DNA from: Parcubacteria group bacterium GW2011_GWD2_38_11
GTDB lineage: Bacteria > Patescibacteriota > Minisyncoccia > Moranbacterales > GWC2-37-73
Direction of reading: 5' to 3'
Length of the DNA stretch: 48,602 nucleotides
Assembly: GCA_000992325.1 (NCBI GenBank)
Contig: LBTZ01000007.1
Location: 1-48,602 of the forward strand
Every line of letters begins with the position of its first letter. Within the stretch, counting starts at the first letter, position 1. The notes below the pieces were generated by a model. The model ran no database searches and had not been told where the DNA came from. It saw nothing but the letters and a program-made list of their open reading frames with translations. The translations under genes were made by a program, and so were the position numbers. Positions 8,599 through 16,045 of this stretch are shown here, in pieces.

Positions 8599-8602
8599 TC
8601 AC

Positions 8603-9043
8603 CTATTCACCTTTCTCAATCATCCTCTTTGCCTTTTCCAATATCTCCCTGTCCCCTTTATAACTCACCTTACGTATAGCTTCATCTATAGAAAACCACA
8701 ATGCCTCATTAACTTCTTCGTCATGGTCGCTGGTGCTGCCGTTTTGGTATTCCATCAGATAGAAATGCACAGTCTTTCTGCACCTTGCGTTCTCCCCTTT
8801 TATATAATACCAATAAGAAGTGTCTCCTATCTTCTCAATTATTCTGCCGTTAAGGCCGGTTTCTTCCCTTACTTCTCTTATGGCGGTTTCCTCGGGTTTT
8901 TCTCCTCTGTCAATAATCCCCTTGGGCAGGCACCAGACACTCATATCCCTCACTGCGACAAGGGCAACCTCTGCTGAATTATTTTCCGGCCTGAATATAA
9001 CCCCGCCGGAAGAGACCTTATTTTTTATCGCCGCAGGCTTCAT
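8603..9043 (-). CDS. Nudix hydrolase
   Basis: 146 residues. It has a complete Nudix box, 'GIIDRGEKPEETAIREVREETG' in pattern GX5EX7REVXEEXG at about residues 42-63, which binds Mg2+ and hydrolyses a nucleoside diphosphate linked to another group. 'SVWCLPKG' precedes the box, and the C-terminal half has 'WFSIDEAIRKVSYKGDREIL', a layout often seen in Ap4A-type or broad-specificity Nudix enzymes. The substrate cannot be read from sequence. It ends four bases before rfaE2 and presumably belongs to the same operon. The spacer upstream (9044-9145) holds short ATCATGA-type repeats and no gene. Confidence 0.88.
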   Translation of the reverse strand: MKPAAIKNKVSSGGVIFRPENNSAEVALVAVRDMSVWCLPKGIIDRGEKPEETAIREVREETGLNGRIIEKIGDTSYWYYIKGENARCRKTVHFYLMEYQNGSTSDHDEEVNEALWFSIDEAIRKVSYKGDREILEKAKRMIEKGE

Positions 9044-9145
9044 AACTCACGATACATGGTTCATGATACACGATTCATGATAGTCTTTTCCGCTTCAGAG
9101 GAACTCCGATTGTCCTGTATCTTGCATCGTACATCTTGAATTTCC

Positions 9146-9961
9146 TCAAGGAAATGTTTTTCCGCTGATAAACCTCATTATATCATTATAAAAAGCAAAA
9201 ACCATCAATGTGATAATTATTGCAAGTCCGATTCTCTGGGCTATCATCATTACTTTTTCGTTCAGAGGTTTCCGCCTCACGGCTTCAATGCCGAGAAACA
9301 GTATATGCCCTCCGTCAAGAACAGGGATTGGCAGAAGATTAAGCACACCAAGGTTTATACTTATCACAGCCATAAACACAAAAAAGTTCGTGGCGCCAAG
9401 AGATGCCTGCTGTCCTGCCATCTGGAATATCATTATAGGCCCGCCCAGTGTTTCAGCCGGAACAATCCTTTGTACAAGTTTTATAACCATAACAACCGTG
9501 AGAACAACCATATCCCATGTTCTCTTAACCCCCAGTGACACTGCCTTGAGAGGATTATATTTTTTTATTACATTGTTGCCTGCCGGTCCTATGCCTATCA
9601 GCCCGATATGTTTCTCGGTGCCGTCAGAATACTTGAAAGTCTTTTTTTCAGGGGTTACAGTCAATTCCAGAAAATTTTCATCCCGTTTTATTTTAAGTCT
9701 CAGCGGTTTCTCAGGGCTTACGTGTATCATTGCCGTAATGTCATACCACGTTTTAATAGGAGCGCCTTCTATCTCCACGATTCTGTCGCCATTCTTTATG
9801 CCGGCTTTTTCAGCAACAGCGTTTTTACTTACCTCGCCAACCTCGGGATACAAGAAAGGCATAATCCCAATATCCATAACTTCTGTATTTTCGCCGAATA
9901 TGTTTTTCCCTGTTTTCTTTTCAGGAGTTACGGGAAGCTCAATGATTTTTCCTTCTCTTTA
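9146..9961 (-). CDS. rseP: RseP-type site-2 metalloprotease, N-terminal half missing
   Basis: The open frame covers the end of one PDZ domain ('KIIELPVTPEKKTGKNIFGE'), a complete second PDZ ('AGIKNGDRIVEIEGAPIKTW') and the C-terminal membrane domain. That domain has the conserved 'LNLLPIPVLDGGHILF', where Asn and Asp contribute to the zinc site, preceded by 'INLGV' and followed by 'EKVMMIAQRIGLAIIITLMV'. The N-terminal half with the HExxH zinc-binding helix should precede it, but the frame runs into a TAA at about 9962 and then into hisS. Any internal ATG start (for example 9877) would give an inactive enzyme. The full protein cleaves membrane-bound anti-sigma factors and signal peptide remnants. 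The truncation coincides with the genome junction, so it is probably an assembly effect rather than gene decay. Confidence 0.88.
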
Positions 9962-10887
9962 AGATATCCATACTCAGCACAATTTCGACAAAGATTTCTC
10001 CATGTTGGTTTAAACTCTAATTCATCCAAATATTCCAAGAGACTTTTGAAATGCACTCGACATTCAGTGCAAAGCCTGTCTATTGATTGAGGAGCAGTCG
10101 CGGCCACCTGAATACATTTATCCTCCTTGCAATCCAGAATCCTTAAAGGATTTATTTCCAATCTCTTTTTGCAATTTAGGCAAAGTTTCTGTTTTTTTGA
10201 TTCAAAATATGCCACCAACAATTCTTGATATTCCTTACGACATTTTGGACAACCAATTGAATTGACCTGAAATTGAATATTTTTGATTCCAATACTAGTT
10301 ACAACGCGATGCGCCAATTGAATAAGCTGCGCATCTAAAATTGGATCTTGCTCACCAAAAGCATCGAAATTTGCTTGAAAATGTTCTCGGTAACGTCCTT
10401 CCTGGGGACGATCGTATCGATAAACAGGTCCGGTTGAAAAAAGTTTCACTGGTTTTGAAAGCACATTCATCCCATGTTGAATATAAGCGCGGCCCAATCC
10501 TGCTGTTAGCTCTGGTCGCATTGCCACTTTGTCTCCACCCTTGGTAGTAAACATATATATCTCCTTATCCACAATATCAGTACCCTTTCCGATTGAACGG
10601 ATAAAGAGGTTGGCGTATTCAACAGCTGGCGTATCAATGCGCTGAAATCCATATTCTAATGAAATACGCGAAAGTACTCGCCTAAGTTGATTCCAATAGG
10701 GTTGCTCGCCTGGTAAAAGATCCCGCATTCCCCTTGGCGGTTGCATTAAAATTTCTTCTTCCACTTGCACCTTAGCCTTGGGCTTAGCAATCTTTTTTGC
10801 AGCAACGGCAGACTTGACGGTTAATGTTTTTTTATCCATTTTTTTTACAACTTTCTTTTTTATAATTTTACCTTTTACTTGAGACAT
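9928..10887 (-). CDS. hisS: Histidyl-tRNA synthetase, C-terminal part missing
   Basis: HisRS class II catalytic core: motif 1 region 'PRGMRDLLP', then 'AMRPELTAGLGRAYI' and motif 2 'GPVYRYDRPQEGRYREHFQ', followed by the CPR-style insertion with cysteines 'CPKC', 'CLNC', 'CTEC'. The two histidine-specific motifs (the usual 'LVRGLDYY' region), motif 3 and the anticodon-binding domain are absent. Instead the frame ends in unrelated residues and a stop at 9928, inside the rseP region. The frame opens at 10923 with 'MNFMNFMNF', which is only translation of an intergenic repeat. I prefer the Met at 10887 ('MSQVKGK'), or the later 'MDKKTL'. Either leaves a lysine-rich extension of 30 to 50 residues before the normal start of the fold, which is unusual. 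Confidence 0.85.
   Translation of the reverse strand: MSQVKGKIIKKKVVKKMDKKTLTVKSAVAAKKIAKPKAKVQVEEEILMQPPRGMRDLLPGEQPYWNQLRRVLSRISLEYGFQRIDTPAVEYANLFIRSIGKGTDIVDKEIYMFTTKGGDKVAMRPELTAGLGRAYIQHGMNVLSKPVKLFSTGPVYRYDRPQEGRYREHFQANFDAFGEQDPILDAQLIQLAHRVVTSIGIKNIQFQVNSIGCPKCRKEYQELLVAYFESKKQKLCLNCKKRLEINPLRILDCKEDKCIQVAATAPQSIDRLCTECRVHFKSLLEYLDELEFKPTWRNLCRNCAEYGYLKEKEKSLSFP
9955..10020. other. Probable chimeric junction between two genomes
   Basis: To the left is the C-terminal half of rseP, in DNA of moderate G+C. To the right is the N-terminal two thirds of hisS, in clearly A+T-rich DNA. Both run on the minus strand and neither gene has its missing part nearby. The hisS frame follows the family well to 'LLEYLDELE' (about 10020). 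The next 22 residues, including 'CRNCAEYGYLKE', match neither HisRS nor RseP, so the exact breakpoint lies within these roughly 65 bases. Confidence 0.75.
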
Positions 10888-10892
10888 ATAAT

Positions 10893-10990
10893 TACAAAAG
10901 TTCATAAAGTTCATAAAGTTCAAAGTTCATAAAGTAAACGCATTCAAATACCTTATAAACCTTATGAACTTTACAACCTTTCGACTTTCT
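10893..10990. repeat. AT-rich palindromic spacer, GTTCATAAA family
   Basis: Tandem copies of TTCATAAAG on the left are followed by the reverse-complement unit CTTATGAACTTTA on the right (about 10960-10977). Similar spacers occur at 15893-16042, 21350-21430, 39072-39172 and, in part, 48205-48230. Confidence 0.65.
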
Positions 10991-11054
10991 AAATCATTTA
11001 GAAAAACAATATAGGGGCACAGACCAGAAACAGACTATGTATTAATATTTAAAA

Positions 11055-11681
11055 CTAGAGTATTTCTGCTTTCGAAATTGGCCAGGCGCGAATCAACACT
11101 TTTCCAATCACATCATTCTCAGGAAGCGCCCCCCAAGCACGAGAATCATGAGAAAATTGACGGTTATCACCCAATACAAAATATTCATCAGATTTAAGCG
11201 CTACTGTTGCTGTTCCATTTGTTATTGAGCCGGTTGGCAAATAAGTATGCTCGTCAAGTACTAAACCTTCGGGATGCTGATTATTAAAAATAGTAACCTT
11301 GCCTGCCTCAACCTTCACTTGTTCGCCTGGAAGACCAATCACACGCTTAATAAAAAATTGTTTGGGATCGCGAGGGTAGCGGAAAACCACAACATCTCCA
11401 CGATTCAACTCCTTAAAGGATCCGACAGTAAAAAGATGCAGCCCATCAATGTTTGCACTAGTTTGCTTGTAGCCCAACTCATTAACGATCAAATAATCTC
11501 CATCTTTAAAATTTGGCTCCATACTCGCACCTTGCACGAAAAATGGTTGGAAAAGAAAAATTCTAATTGGTACAATAATAATCAATGCCCAGAAAAAAAC
11601 TTTTACCACCTCCCAAAGAAAGCTTCCTACTCCATAATATACTTCTTCGTCAGCTTCAATAGTATTGTTTATTTTTTCCAT
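11055..11681 (-). CDS. lepB: Signal peptidase I
   Basis: 208 residues. A short cytoplasmic N-terminus and one transmembrane helix (about residues 23-46) are followed by the S26 catalytic domain. The nucleophile Ser53 is in 'QGASMEPNF' and the general base Lys112 in 'FFIKRVIGLPGE'. Box E is 'GDNRQFSHDSRAWG' at residues 170-183. It removes signal peptides from exported proteins at the outer face of the cytoplasmic membrane. It lies on the minus strand upstream of hisS, with an AT-rich spacer of about 170 bp between them. The ATG at 11681 is the only plausible start. Confidence 0.95.
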   Translation of the reverse strand: MEKINNTIEADEEVYYGVGSFLWEVVKVFFWALIIIVPIRIFLFQPFFVQGASMEPNFKDGDYLIVNELGYKQTSANIDGLHLFTVGSFKELNRGDVVVFRYPRDPKQFFIKRVIGLPGEQVKVEAGKVTIFNNQHPEGLVLDEHTYLPTGSITNGTATVALKSDEYFVLGDNRQFSHDSRAWGALPENDVIGKVLIRAWPISKAEIL

Positions 11682-11749
11682 ATTTAATCAAAATAAGATA
11701 AATTCACCGTAAACACAACAATGGTACCACTTATTAGCCTCAGACGCAA

Positions 11750-11874
11750 GCCCCGTTAGAAGCCTATTAGAGGCATTTTGTCAATATTTTAAAATTAAAA
11801 ATAAAATTAAACAACAATTTTCCAACCTAGACAATCACAGGAAAGCTTCTAACGGGGCAAGCCCCATTAGAAGC
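11750..11874. repeat. Three copies of a 14-nt unit, two forming a terminator-like hairpin
   Basis: GCCCCGTTAGAAGC at 11750-11763 is the exact reverse complement of 11845-11858. A third copy, with one change (GCCCCATTAGAAGC), follows after two bases at 11861-11874. The last two form a 14-bp stem with one mismatch, with T-rich sequence downstream on the plus strand (TGTTTTTTG). It lies between divergent lepB and the LCP gene, so the location suits a transcript barrier or regulatory leader better than a simple terminator. Confidence 0.7.
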
Positions 11875-11927
11875 CTCTAATGCGCTGTTTTTTGACATTT
11901 TAGCCCAAATTGCGTACCATACTAACG

Positions 11928-13547
11928 ATGGATGGTATCAAAAAAAAATCAACTTTAACGCCAAAAACAGAATTTGACTCCAATCCGGAATTGAACGCTG
12001 TTTTTCAACAACAGAAAACCCTCACCGCTTATTTTGCAAAAAAAGAGGAGCTCTACATTCCGCGTGAAGAAACGAGACAGGAAGAAAAGGATGAATTAAA
12101 ATTTCAAAAAGGACAACTACTACGAAAAATATTATGGACTTTTTTGATAATTGCACTATTACTCTTGATTTCTTTTGCAATATTTTTTTTTAGCAAGACA
12201 TATATTACTACTAAAAAAATGAATGGTTCTTCCAGACAAACAACATTATCTCAAGATATGAAATCACTTTTTGCTCCGATTATGCCATCGTCCGATGAGC
12301 ATACTTTAAAAGGAGAAGATAAAGGGCGCATAAATATCTTATTGCTTGGTGCAGCAGGAGAAAACAAGCCGGGAGGGAATCTCACTGACACAGTGATGAT
12401 TATGAGTATCGACACCAAAAATAAAAAGGTGGCGCTACTTTCTCTGCCCAGAGATCTCTACGTCCAAATTCCAGACTCAAATTCATTTACCAAGATCAAT
12501 AGTTTATATAAAATAGGACTTGCTCAGCAAAAAGGGACTGACCTAATCAAACAAGCCGTAGAAAAAGTTACAGGCATTTCTATTGATTATTATCTTACTG
12601 TTGATTACAATGCTTTTGCAAAAATTATCGATGACATTAATGGTATCAATGTGATGGTTGAGCGCGACATTTATGACCCAACATATCCCGGACCAAATTA
12701 CAGCTATGAACTCTTTTCTTTAAAAAAGGGTGCTCACTTACTTGGTGGCGACACAGCGCTAAAGTATGTTCGCGAGCGGCACGACGATCCCGAAGGTGAT
12801 TTTGGCAGAGCCAAGCGTCAACAGCAAGTCATTCAAGCAATTAAAAGCAGATTGTTTTCAATGCAAACATTATTTAATGTTGTCGCATTGAATAATGTAC
12901 TCAACACGCTTGGAAGTAATATAAAAACTGATATGTCTTTTGATGACATTGAACAGTTCATAAAATTAAGCAAGGTTGTAGACACACAAAATATCACCAA
13001 TGTTGTTGTTGACGCCTGGAAACCGGACAGTTTGCTTAAAGTGTCACATATAACATTGGGCGATGACCGTGCCTTCATTTTGATTCCACGTGTCGGAAGT
13101 TATAGTGAGATACAAGACCTCGCGAAAAATATTTTCGATCAAACCGAATTAAAAAAACGCCAATCATTAATCACACAAGAAGCTGCCAGCATTGAAATCA
13201 TCAATCAGAGCACTGACAAAGAGCTTGCCAATAAAATAAGAAAACTACTGACAGAAAAATTGGGCTTAAAAAATGTACAAATTGTTTCCAGTAATTCTAT
13301 TGAAATCACAGACAAAACAATTATCAACAGCGGTTCGGATTCTGAAAAAATATTTACCCTAGACGAACTCATCAAAAAACTTCCCGCTTCTTTTAATTCC
13401 GCAAAAACAGAGTCCACCAGTGACTTCACAATTACGCTTGGAAATGATCTAATTGATTTGTATAAATATGAAGAAGACACCATGGAGGAATTAAACAATA
13501 ATTCAGATAATCAAGAAAATTTTGATTTCACGAAAGGGATTAATTAA
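11928..13547 (+). CDS. LytR-CpsA-Psr (LCP) family cell-wall glycopolymer ligase
   Basis: 539 residues from the ATG at 11928; a TTG six codons earlier is in frame but less likely. A basic cytoplasmic segment of about 65 residues is followed by one transmembrane helix ('FLIIALLLLISFAIFFF') and then the extracellular LCP domain at about residues 130-315. This has the expected landmarks 'NILLLGAAGENKPGGNLTDT', 'VALLSLPRDLYVQIP', 'KINSLYKIG', 'GGDTALKYVRERH' and 'DFGRAKRQQQVI', with the arginines and aspartates that bind the polyprenyl pyrophosphate. A LytR_C-like domain follows near residues 420-485 ('SIEIINQSTDKELANKIRKL'). These enzymes attach polymers to peptidoglycan or to surface proteins. 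The C-terminus is acidic. It is transcribed away from lepB. Confidence 0.92.
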   Translation: MDGIKKKSTLTPKTEFDSNPELNAVFQQQKTLTAYFAKKEELYIPREETRQEEKDELKFQKGQLLRKILWTFLIIALLLLISFAIFFFSKTYITTKKMNGSSRQTTLSQDMKSLFAPIMPSSDEHTLKGEDKGRINILLLGAAGENKPGGNLTDTVMIMSIDTKNKKVALLSLPRDLYVQIPDSNSFTKINSLYKIGLAQQKGTDLIKQAVEKVTGISIDYYLTVDYNAFAKIIDDINGINVMVERDIYDPTYPGPNYSYELFSLKKGAHLLGGDTALKYVRERHDDPEGDFGRAKRQQQVIQAIKSRLFSMQTLFNVVALNNVLNTLGSNIKTDMSFDDIEQFIKLSKVVDTQNITNVVVDAWKPDSLLKVSHITLGDDRAFILIPRVGSYSEIQDLAKNIFDQTELKKRQSLITQEAASIEIINQSTDKELANKIRKLLTEKLGLKNVQIVSSNSIEITDKTIINSGSDSEKIFTLDELIKKLPASFNSAKTESTSDFTITLGNDLIDLYKYEEDTMEELNNNSDNQENFDFTKGIN

Positions 13548-13555
13548 AAAAAATT

Positions 13556-13690
13556 AAAATTTTAAATCTCAATGTCAAAATCTCAAATCTCAATAAAATC
13601 CTAAATATCAAAAATTCTAATTTTAAGACATTTGAATTTGAGTCATTTATTTGTCATTTGTTATTGAGATTTAAGATTTAAAAAATAAAA
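13556..13690. repeat. AT-rich palindromic spacer, AAATCTCAA family
   Basis: Repeated TCTCAAAT / ATCTCAAT units on the left and their complements (ATTGAGATTTAAG) at the right end can pair across the spacer. No gene is seen between the LCP gene and pth. Confidence 0.55.
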
Positions 13691-13735
13691 TAAACACTCA
13701 AAACTTTTTATTATCATTAATTATCTTAAAACAAT

Positions 13736-14263
13736 ATGAAATTAATAGTAGGTCTCGGCAACCCTGGCAATCAATATGAAAACACTAGGCACAATGCCGG
13801 CTTTATTATGCTTGGCGAAATTCAAAAAGAACTTTCGTTTCCCGAATTTGAATTCAGCAAAAAATTCAATGCGGAAATTTCAGAAGGAAATTTCAATGGC
13901 CAAAAAATAATTTTAGCCAAACCACAAACTTTTATGAATCTTTCCGGACAGAGCGTATCTTCACTTATAACTTTTTATAAAATCCCACTTGAAGATTTAA
14001 TTGTGCTTCATGATGATCTTGATATTAATCTGGGTGCATTTAAAATTTCCACAGACTCTTCAGCTGGCGGACACAATGGCGTGACTTCTATTTTTGAAAC
14101 ACTCGGTTCGCAAAAAGTGAGGCGCATCCGCATTGGCATTGAAGGCATTGAAAAGAAACTTGAGCGAAAAATGTCTGGCAGCGATTTTGTTTTGCAAAAG
14201 TTTTCACAAGAAGAAATTGAAATCATTAAAAAACTTTTACAAGAAATCATAAAAAATATTTAG
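13736..14263 (+). CDS. pth: Peptidyl-tRNA hydrolase
   Basis: 175 residues, close to the usual 180-195. It releases tRNA from peptidyl-tRNAs that drop off the ribosome. The N-terminus 'MKLIVGLGNPGNQYENTRHN' contains Asn9 and the catalytic His19. 'AKPQTFMNLSGQSV' and 'VLHDDLDINLG' form the substrate cleft with the catalytic Asp, and 'GGHNGVTSI' carries the conserved histidine and asparagine. The fold appears complete, with only a slightly shortened C-terminal helix. It stands alone between two AT-rich spacers. The start is the first ATG and matches the family exactly. Confidence 0.96.
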   Translation: MKLIVGLGNPGNQYENTRHNAGFIMLGEIQKELSFPEFEFSKKFNAEISEGNFNGQKIILAKPQTFMNLSGQSVSSLITFYKIPLEDLIVLHDDLDINLGAFKISTDSSAGGHNGVTSIFETLGSQKVRRIRIGIEGIEKKLERKMSGSDFVLQKFSQEEIEIIKKLLQEIIKNI

Positions 14264-14290
14264 CATATTTTCTGTGCAAAAAAAATGAAG

Positions 14291-14332
14291 ATATAAAAAG
14301 TGCCGTTCTTCGTAATTACGAAAACAGCACTT
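14291..14332 (-). terminator. Terminator of the small membrane-protein gene
   Basis: A long stem, AAGTGCCGTTCTTCGTAA paired with TTACGAAAACAGCACTT-type sequence (14298-14332), begins six bases past the stop codon at 14339. On the minus strand it is followed by a run of T. It also lies at the 3' side of pth and may act in both directions. Confidence 0.8.
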
Positions 14333-14338
14333 ATGGCC

Positions 14339-14548
14339 TCAATTGGAGCAGGCCCCGAAATCTTCACGCCTTCTACCTTGCTGACGAAAAGAACCAGCGA
14401 CAGTGCGTCTATCAAGAAATACAAGGCCGCGACAGATCCTCATAGCATTTTTGAAAAGATGCGGCATTATATCTAGAAGTAAAGAGCAAAATGCCATCCC
14501 CATAGTTATAGCTATGAGGCATTGCAATATTTCCATTAACGCTGCCAT
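14339..14548 (-). CDS. Small membrane protein of unknown function, own transcription unit
   Basis: 69 residues from the ATG at 14548. GGAGGT stands seven bases before this ATG, a near-perfect ribosome binding site; a GTG three codons upstream is in frame but lies inside that site. Residues about 5-33 ('EILQCLIAITMGMAFCSLLL') form one transmembrane helix, followed by a short arginine-rich tail ('RRTVAGSFRQQGRRRED'). It has a consensus promoter at 14596-14624 and a terminator starting at its stop codon, so it is a self-contained gene. I do not recognise the family. The shape (single helix plus basic tail) would fit a membrane regulator or a toxin-like peptide, but there is no direct evidence for either. 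Confidence 0.72.
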   Translation of the reverse strand: MAALMEILQCLIAITMGMAFCSLLLDIMPHLFKNAMRICRGLVFLDRRTVAGSFRQQGRRREDFGACSN

Positions 14549-14595
14549 ACTGGACACCTCCCTCTTTTTTTATTAAACAGCTACCATATCCCCTT

Positions 14596-14624
14596 ATTAT
14601 ACTCCTTTTTTGACCATTTGTCAA
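14596..14624 (-). promoter_or_regulatory. Consensus sigma-70 promoter for the small membrane protein
   Basis: On the minus strand TTGACA (14619-14624), a 17-base spacer, then TATAAT (14596-14601). The spacer ends in AAAAAAGGAG, which is shared exactly with the promoter at 42223-42251. Confidence 0.88.
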
Positions 14625-14790
14625 TATAAGAGTAAGGGAATATACTTCATACATATATCAATACTTTCTTATTTCAATGAATCCCGCAGTGAAAATTCGA
14701 AATATGTCACCCATTTGTACTCGATTCTTGAATCCAGCTTAAAGCAAAGAAAACAATAATTATTTTCAGAACATTTTTTTTGGTCAAAGA

Positions 14791-14816
14791 CCATTCGAAT
14801 TTCTACTGCCGGATGA
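14791..14816 (+). promoter_or_regulatory. 26-nt leader repeat ending in the dprA start codon
   Basis: CCATTCGAATTTCTACTGCC followed by GGATGA; the ATG is the dprA start. 24 of 26 bases are identical to the sequence around the start codon of the transglycosylase gene (47966-47991, minus strand). A partial third copy lies at 48073-48096. There is no purine-rich ribosome binding site in it. It may be a promoter, a leader element or a mobile repeat. Confidence 0.65.
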
Positions 14817-15892
14817 AATATCTCAATGCCCTAAACACAATTTCAGGACTTGGCGCAAAGAAAATGAAGCTACTGATGAGTTTTTTTGAAAACTCGGAGC
14901 ATATTTGGACAGCTAGCTATAGTGAACTCTTAAAATCAGGGGTTGGCGAAAGCATAGCGCAAAAGATTATCACCGAAAGAGCGTCGATTAATATTGAAAA
15001 TGAATGGGAAAAATTGCAGCAAGAAAACATTCTTGCGGTCAGTCTTGACGACCCCCGCTACCCAGCGCTACTCAAGCAAATTCCAGACAATCCCTATCTT
15101 GTATATATGAAGGGAGATTTAACCTGTCTTGATCTTCCACTGATTGCAATAGTCGGCTCGCGCAAGTTGACGCAATATGGCAGCCAAGTGACCAGAGGTT
15201 TTGCCAGGGATTTGGCTAACAGCGGCGTTTGCGTTGTCAGCGGACTTGCCTTCGGGGTAGATGCTATGGCGCATCTAGGAGCACTTTCCGCCAAGGGAAA
15301 AACAATTGCAGTGCTTGGTAACAGCTTAGACAAGGCGAGCATTGCACCGCGCACCAATTTTCAACTTTCTGAAGATATCCTTGCTGGCGGAGGATTACTT
15401 ATCACCGAATTCCCCGTTAAAACCTCAGCAAGCATAGGGACTTTTCCTGCCCGTAACCGCATTATGGCCGGAATGAGTCTTGGAACGTTGGTTGTGGAAG
15501 CAGCGGAAAAAAGTGGCAGTCTGATTACTGCCAATTTAGCATTGGATTACAATCGCGATGTTTTTGCTGTGCCTGGTTCAATCTTTTCGCCTCAATCAAC
15601 CGGCACACATTTACTTATTAAAGCCGGCGCCAAACTTGTGACCTGCGCTGAGGATGTTCTTGCGGAATTAAGACTTGAAAGTGTTGAAAAAATCCCCGAA
15701 AAGACGGCGAATTTAAAGTTAACAGATGATGAAAAAAAGGTTTATACTGTTCTTTCGCATGAAAGCCTACACATTGACAGAATATCAAAACTGACTAAAC
15801 TTGAAACATCGACCATTTCTTCCATCTTAGCAATGATGGAAATAAAGGGCGCAATCAAGAACGTCGGAGGACAGAATTATATCAGGTTATAA
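14813..15892 (+). CDS. dprA: DNA processing protein DprA
   Basis: 359 residues from the ATG at 14813; the TTG-initiated extension upstream is just a translated leader repeat. An N-terminal helical region with a helix-hairpin-helix motif ('TISGLGAKKMKLLMSFF') is followed by the Rossmann-like DprA core. That core includes 'IAIVGSRKLTQYGSQVTRGF', 'VSGLAFGVDAMAHLGAL', 'LLITEFP', 'FPARNRIMAGMS' and 'VVEAAEKSGSLITANLA'. A C-terminal winged helix (about residues 300-359) completes it. DprA binds incoming single-stranded DNA during natural transformation and loads RecA. Its presence fits the retention of competence genes in many Patescibacteria. It precedes topA, from which it is separated by a palindromic spacer. 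Confidence 0.95.
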   Translation: MKYLNALNTISGLGAKKMKLLMSFFENSEHIWTASYSELLKSGVGESIAQKIITERASINIENEWEKLQQENILAVSLDDPRYPALLKQIPDNPYLVYMKGDLTCLDLPLIAIVGSRKLTQYGSQVTRGFARDLANSGVCVVSGLAFGVDAMAHLGALSAKGKTIAVLGNSLDKASIAPRTNFQLSEDILAGGGLLITEFPVKTSASIGTFPARNRIMAGMSLGTLVVEAAEKSGSLITANLALDYNRDVFAVPGSIFSPQSTGTHLLIKAGAKLVTCAEDVLAELRLESVEKIPEKTANLKLTDDEKKVYTVLSHESLHIDRISKLTKLETSTISSILAMMEIKGAIKNVGGQNYIRL

Positions 15893-16042
15893 AGTTCATA
15901 AAGTTATAAAGTTCATAAGGCAAGAATCGAAAATATTTCATCATTATAATCATAAAGCTCGTAAAGTCTATAAAGTTCATAAAGTAAAATTCAGAAAATA
16001 CTTTACAAACTTTAAAAACCTTATAAACTTTATAAACTATTT
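15893..16042. repeat. AT-rich palindromic spacer, GTTCATAAA family
   Basis: Several TATAAAGTTCATAAAG units are followed after about 60 bases by complementary ACTTTAAAAACCTTATAAAC units. The two halves can pair. It lies between dprA and topA, with no gene. Confidence 0.65.
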
Positions 16043-16045
16043 TTC

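Noticed and set aside
9146-9877. Independent short RseP starting at the internal ATG
   Set aside because: The frame continues upstream with RseP-like PDZ residues, so the ATG is internal to a truncated gene.
10888-10923. N-terminal extension 'MNFMNFMNF' of hisS
   Set aside because: Direct translation of the intergenic TTCATAAAG repeat.
14780-14812. TTG start giving 11 more residues to DprA
   Set aside because: The extra codons are the leader repeat shared with another gene; family members start at 'MKYLNAL'-like sequence.
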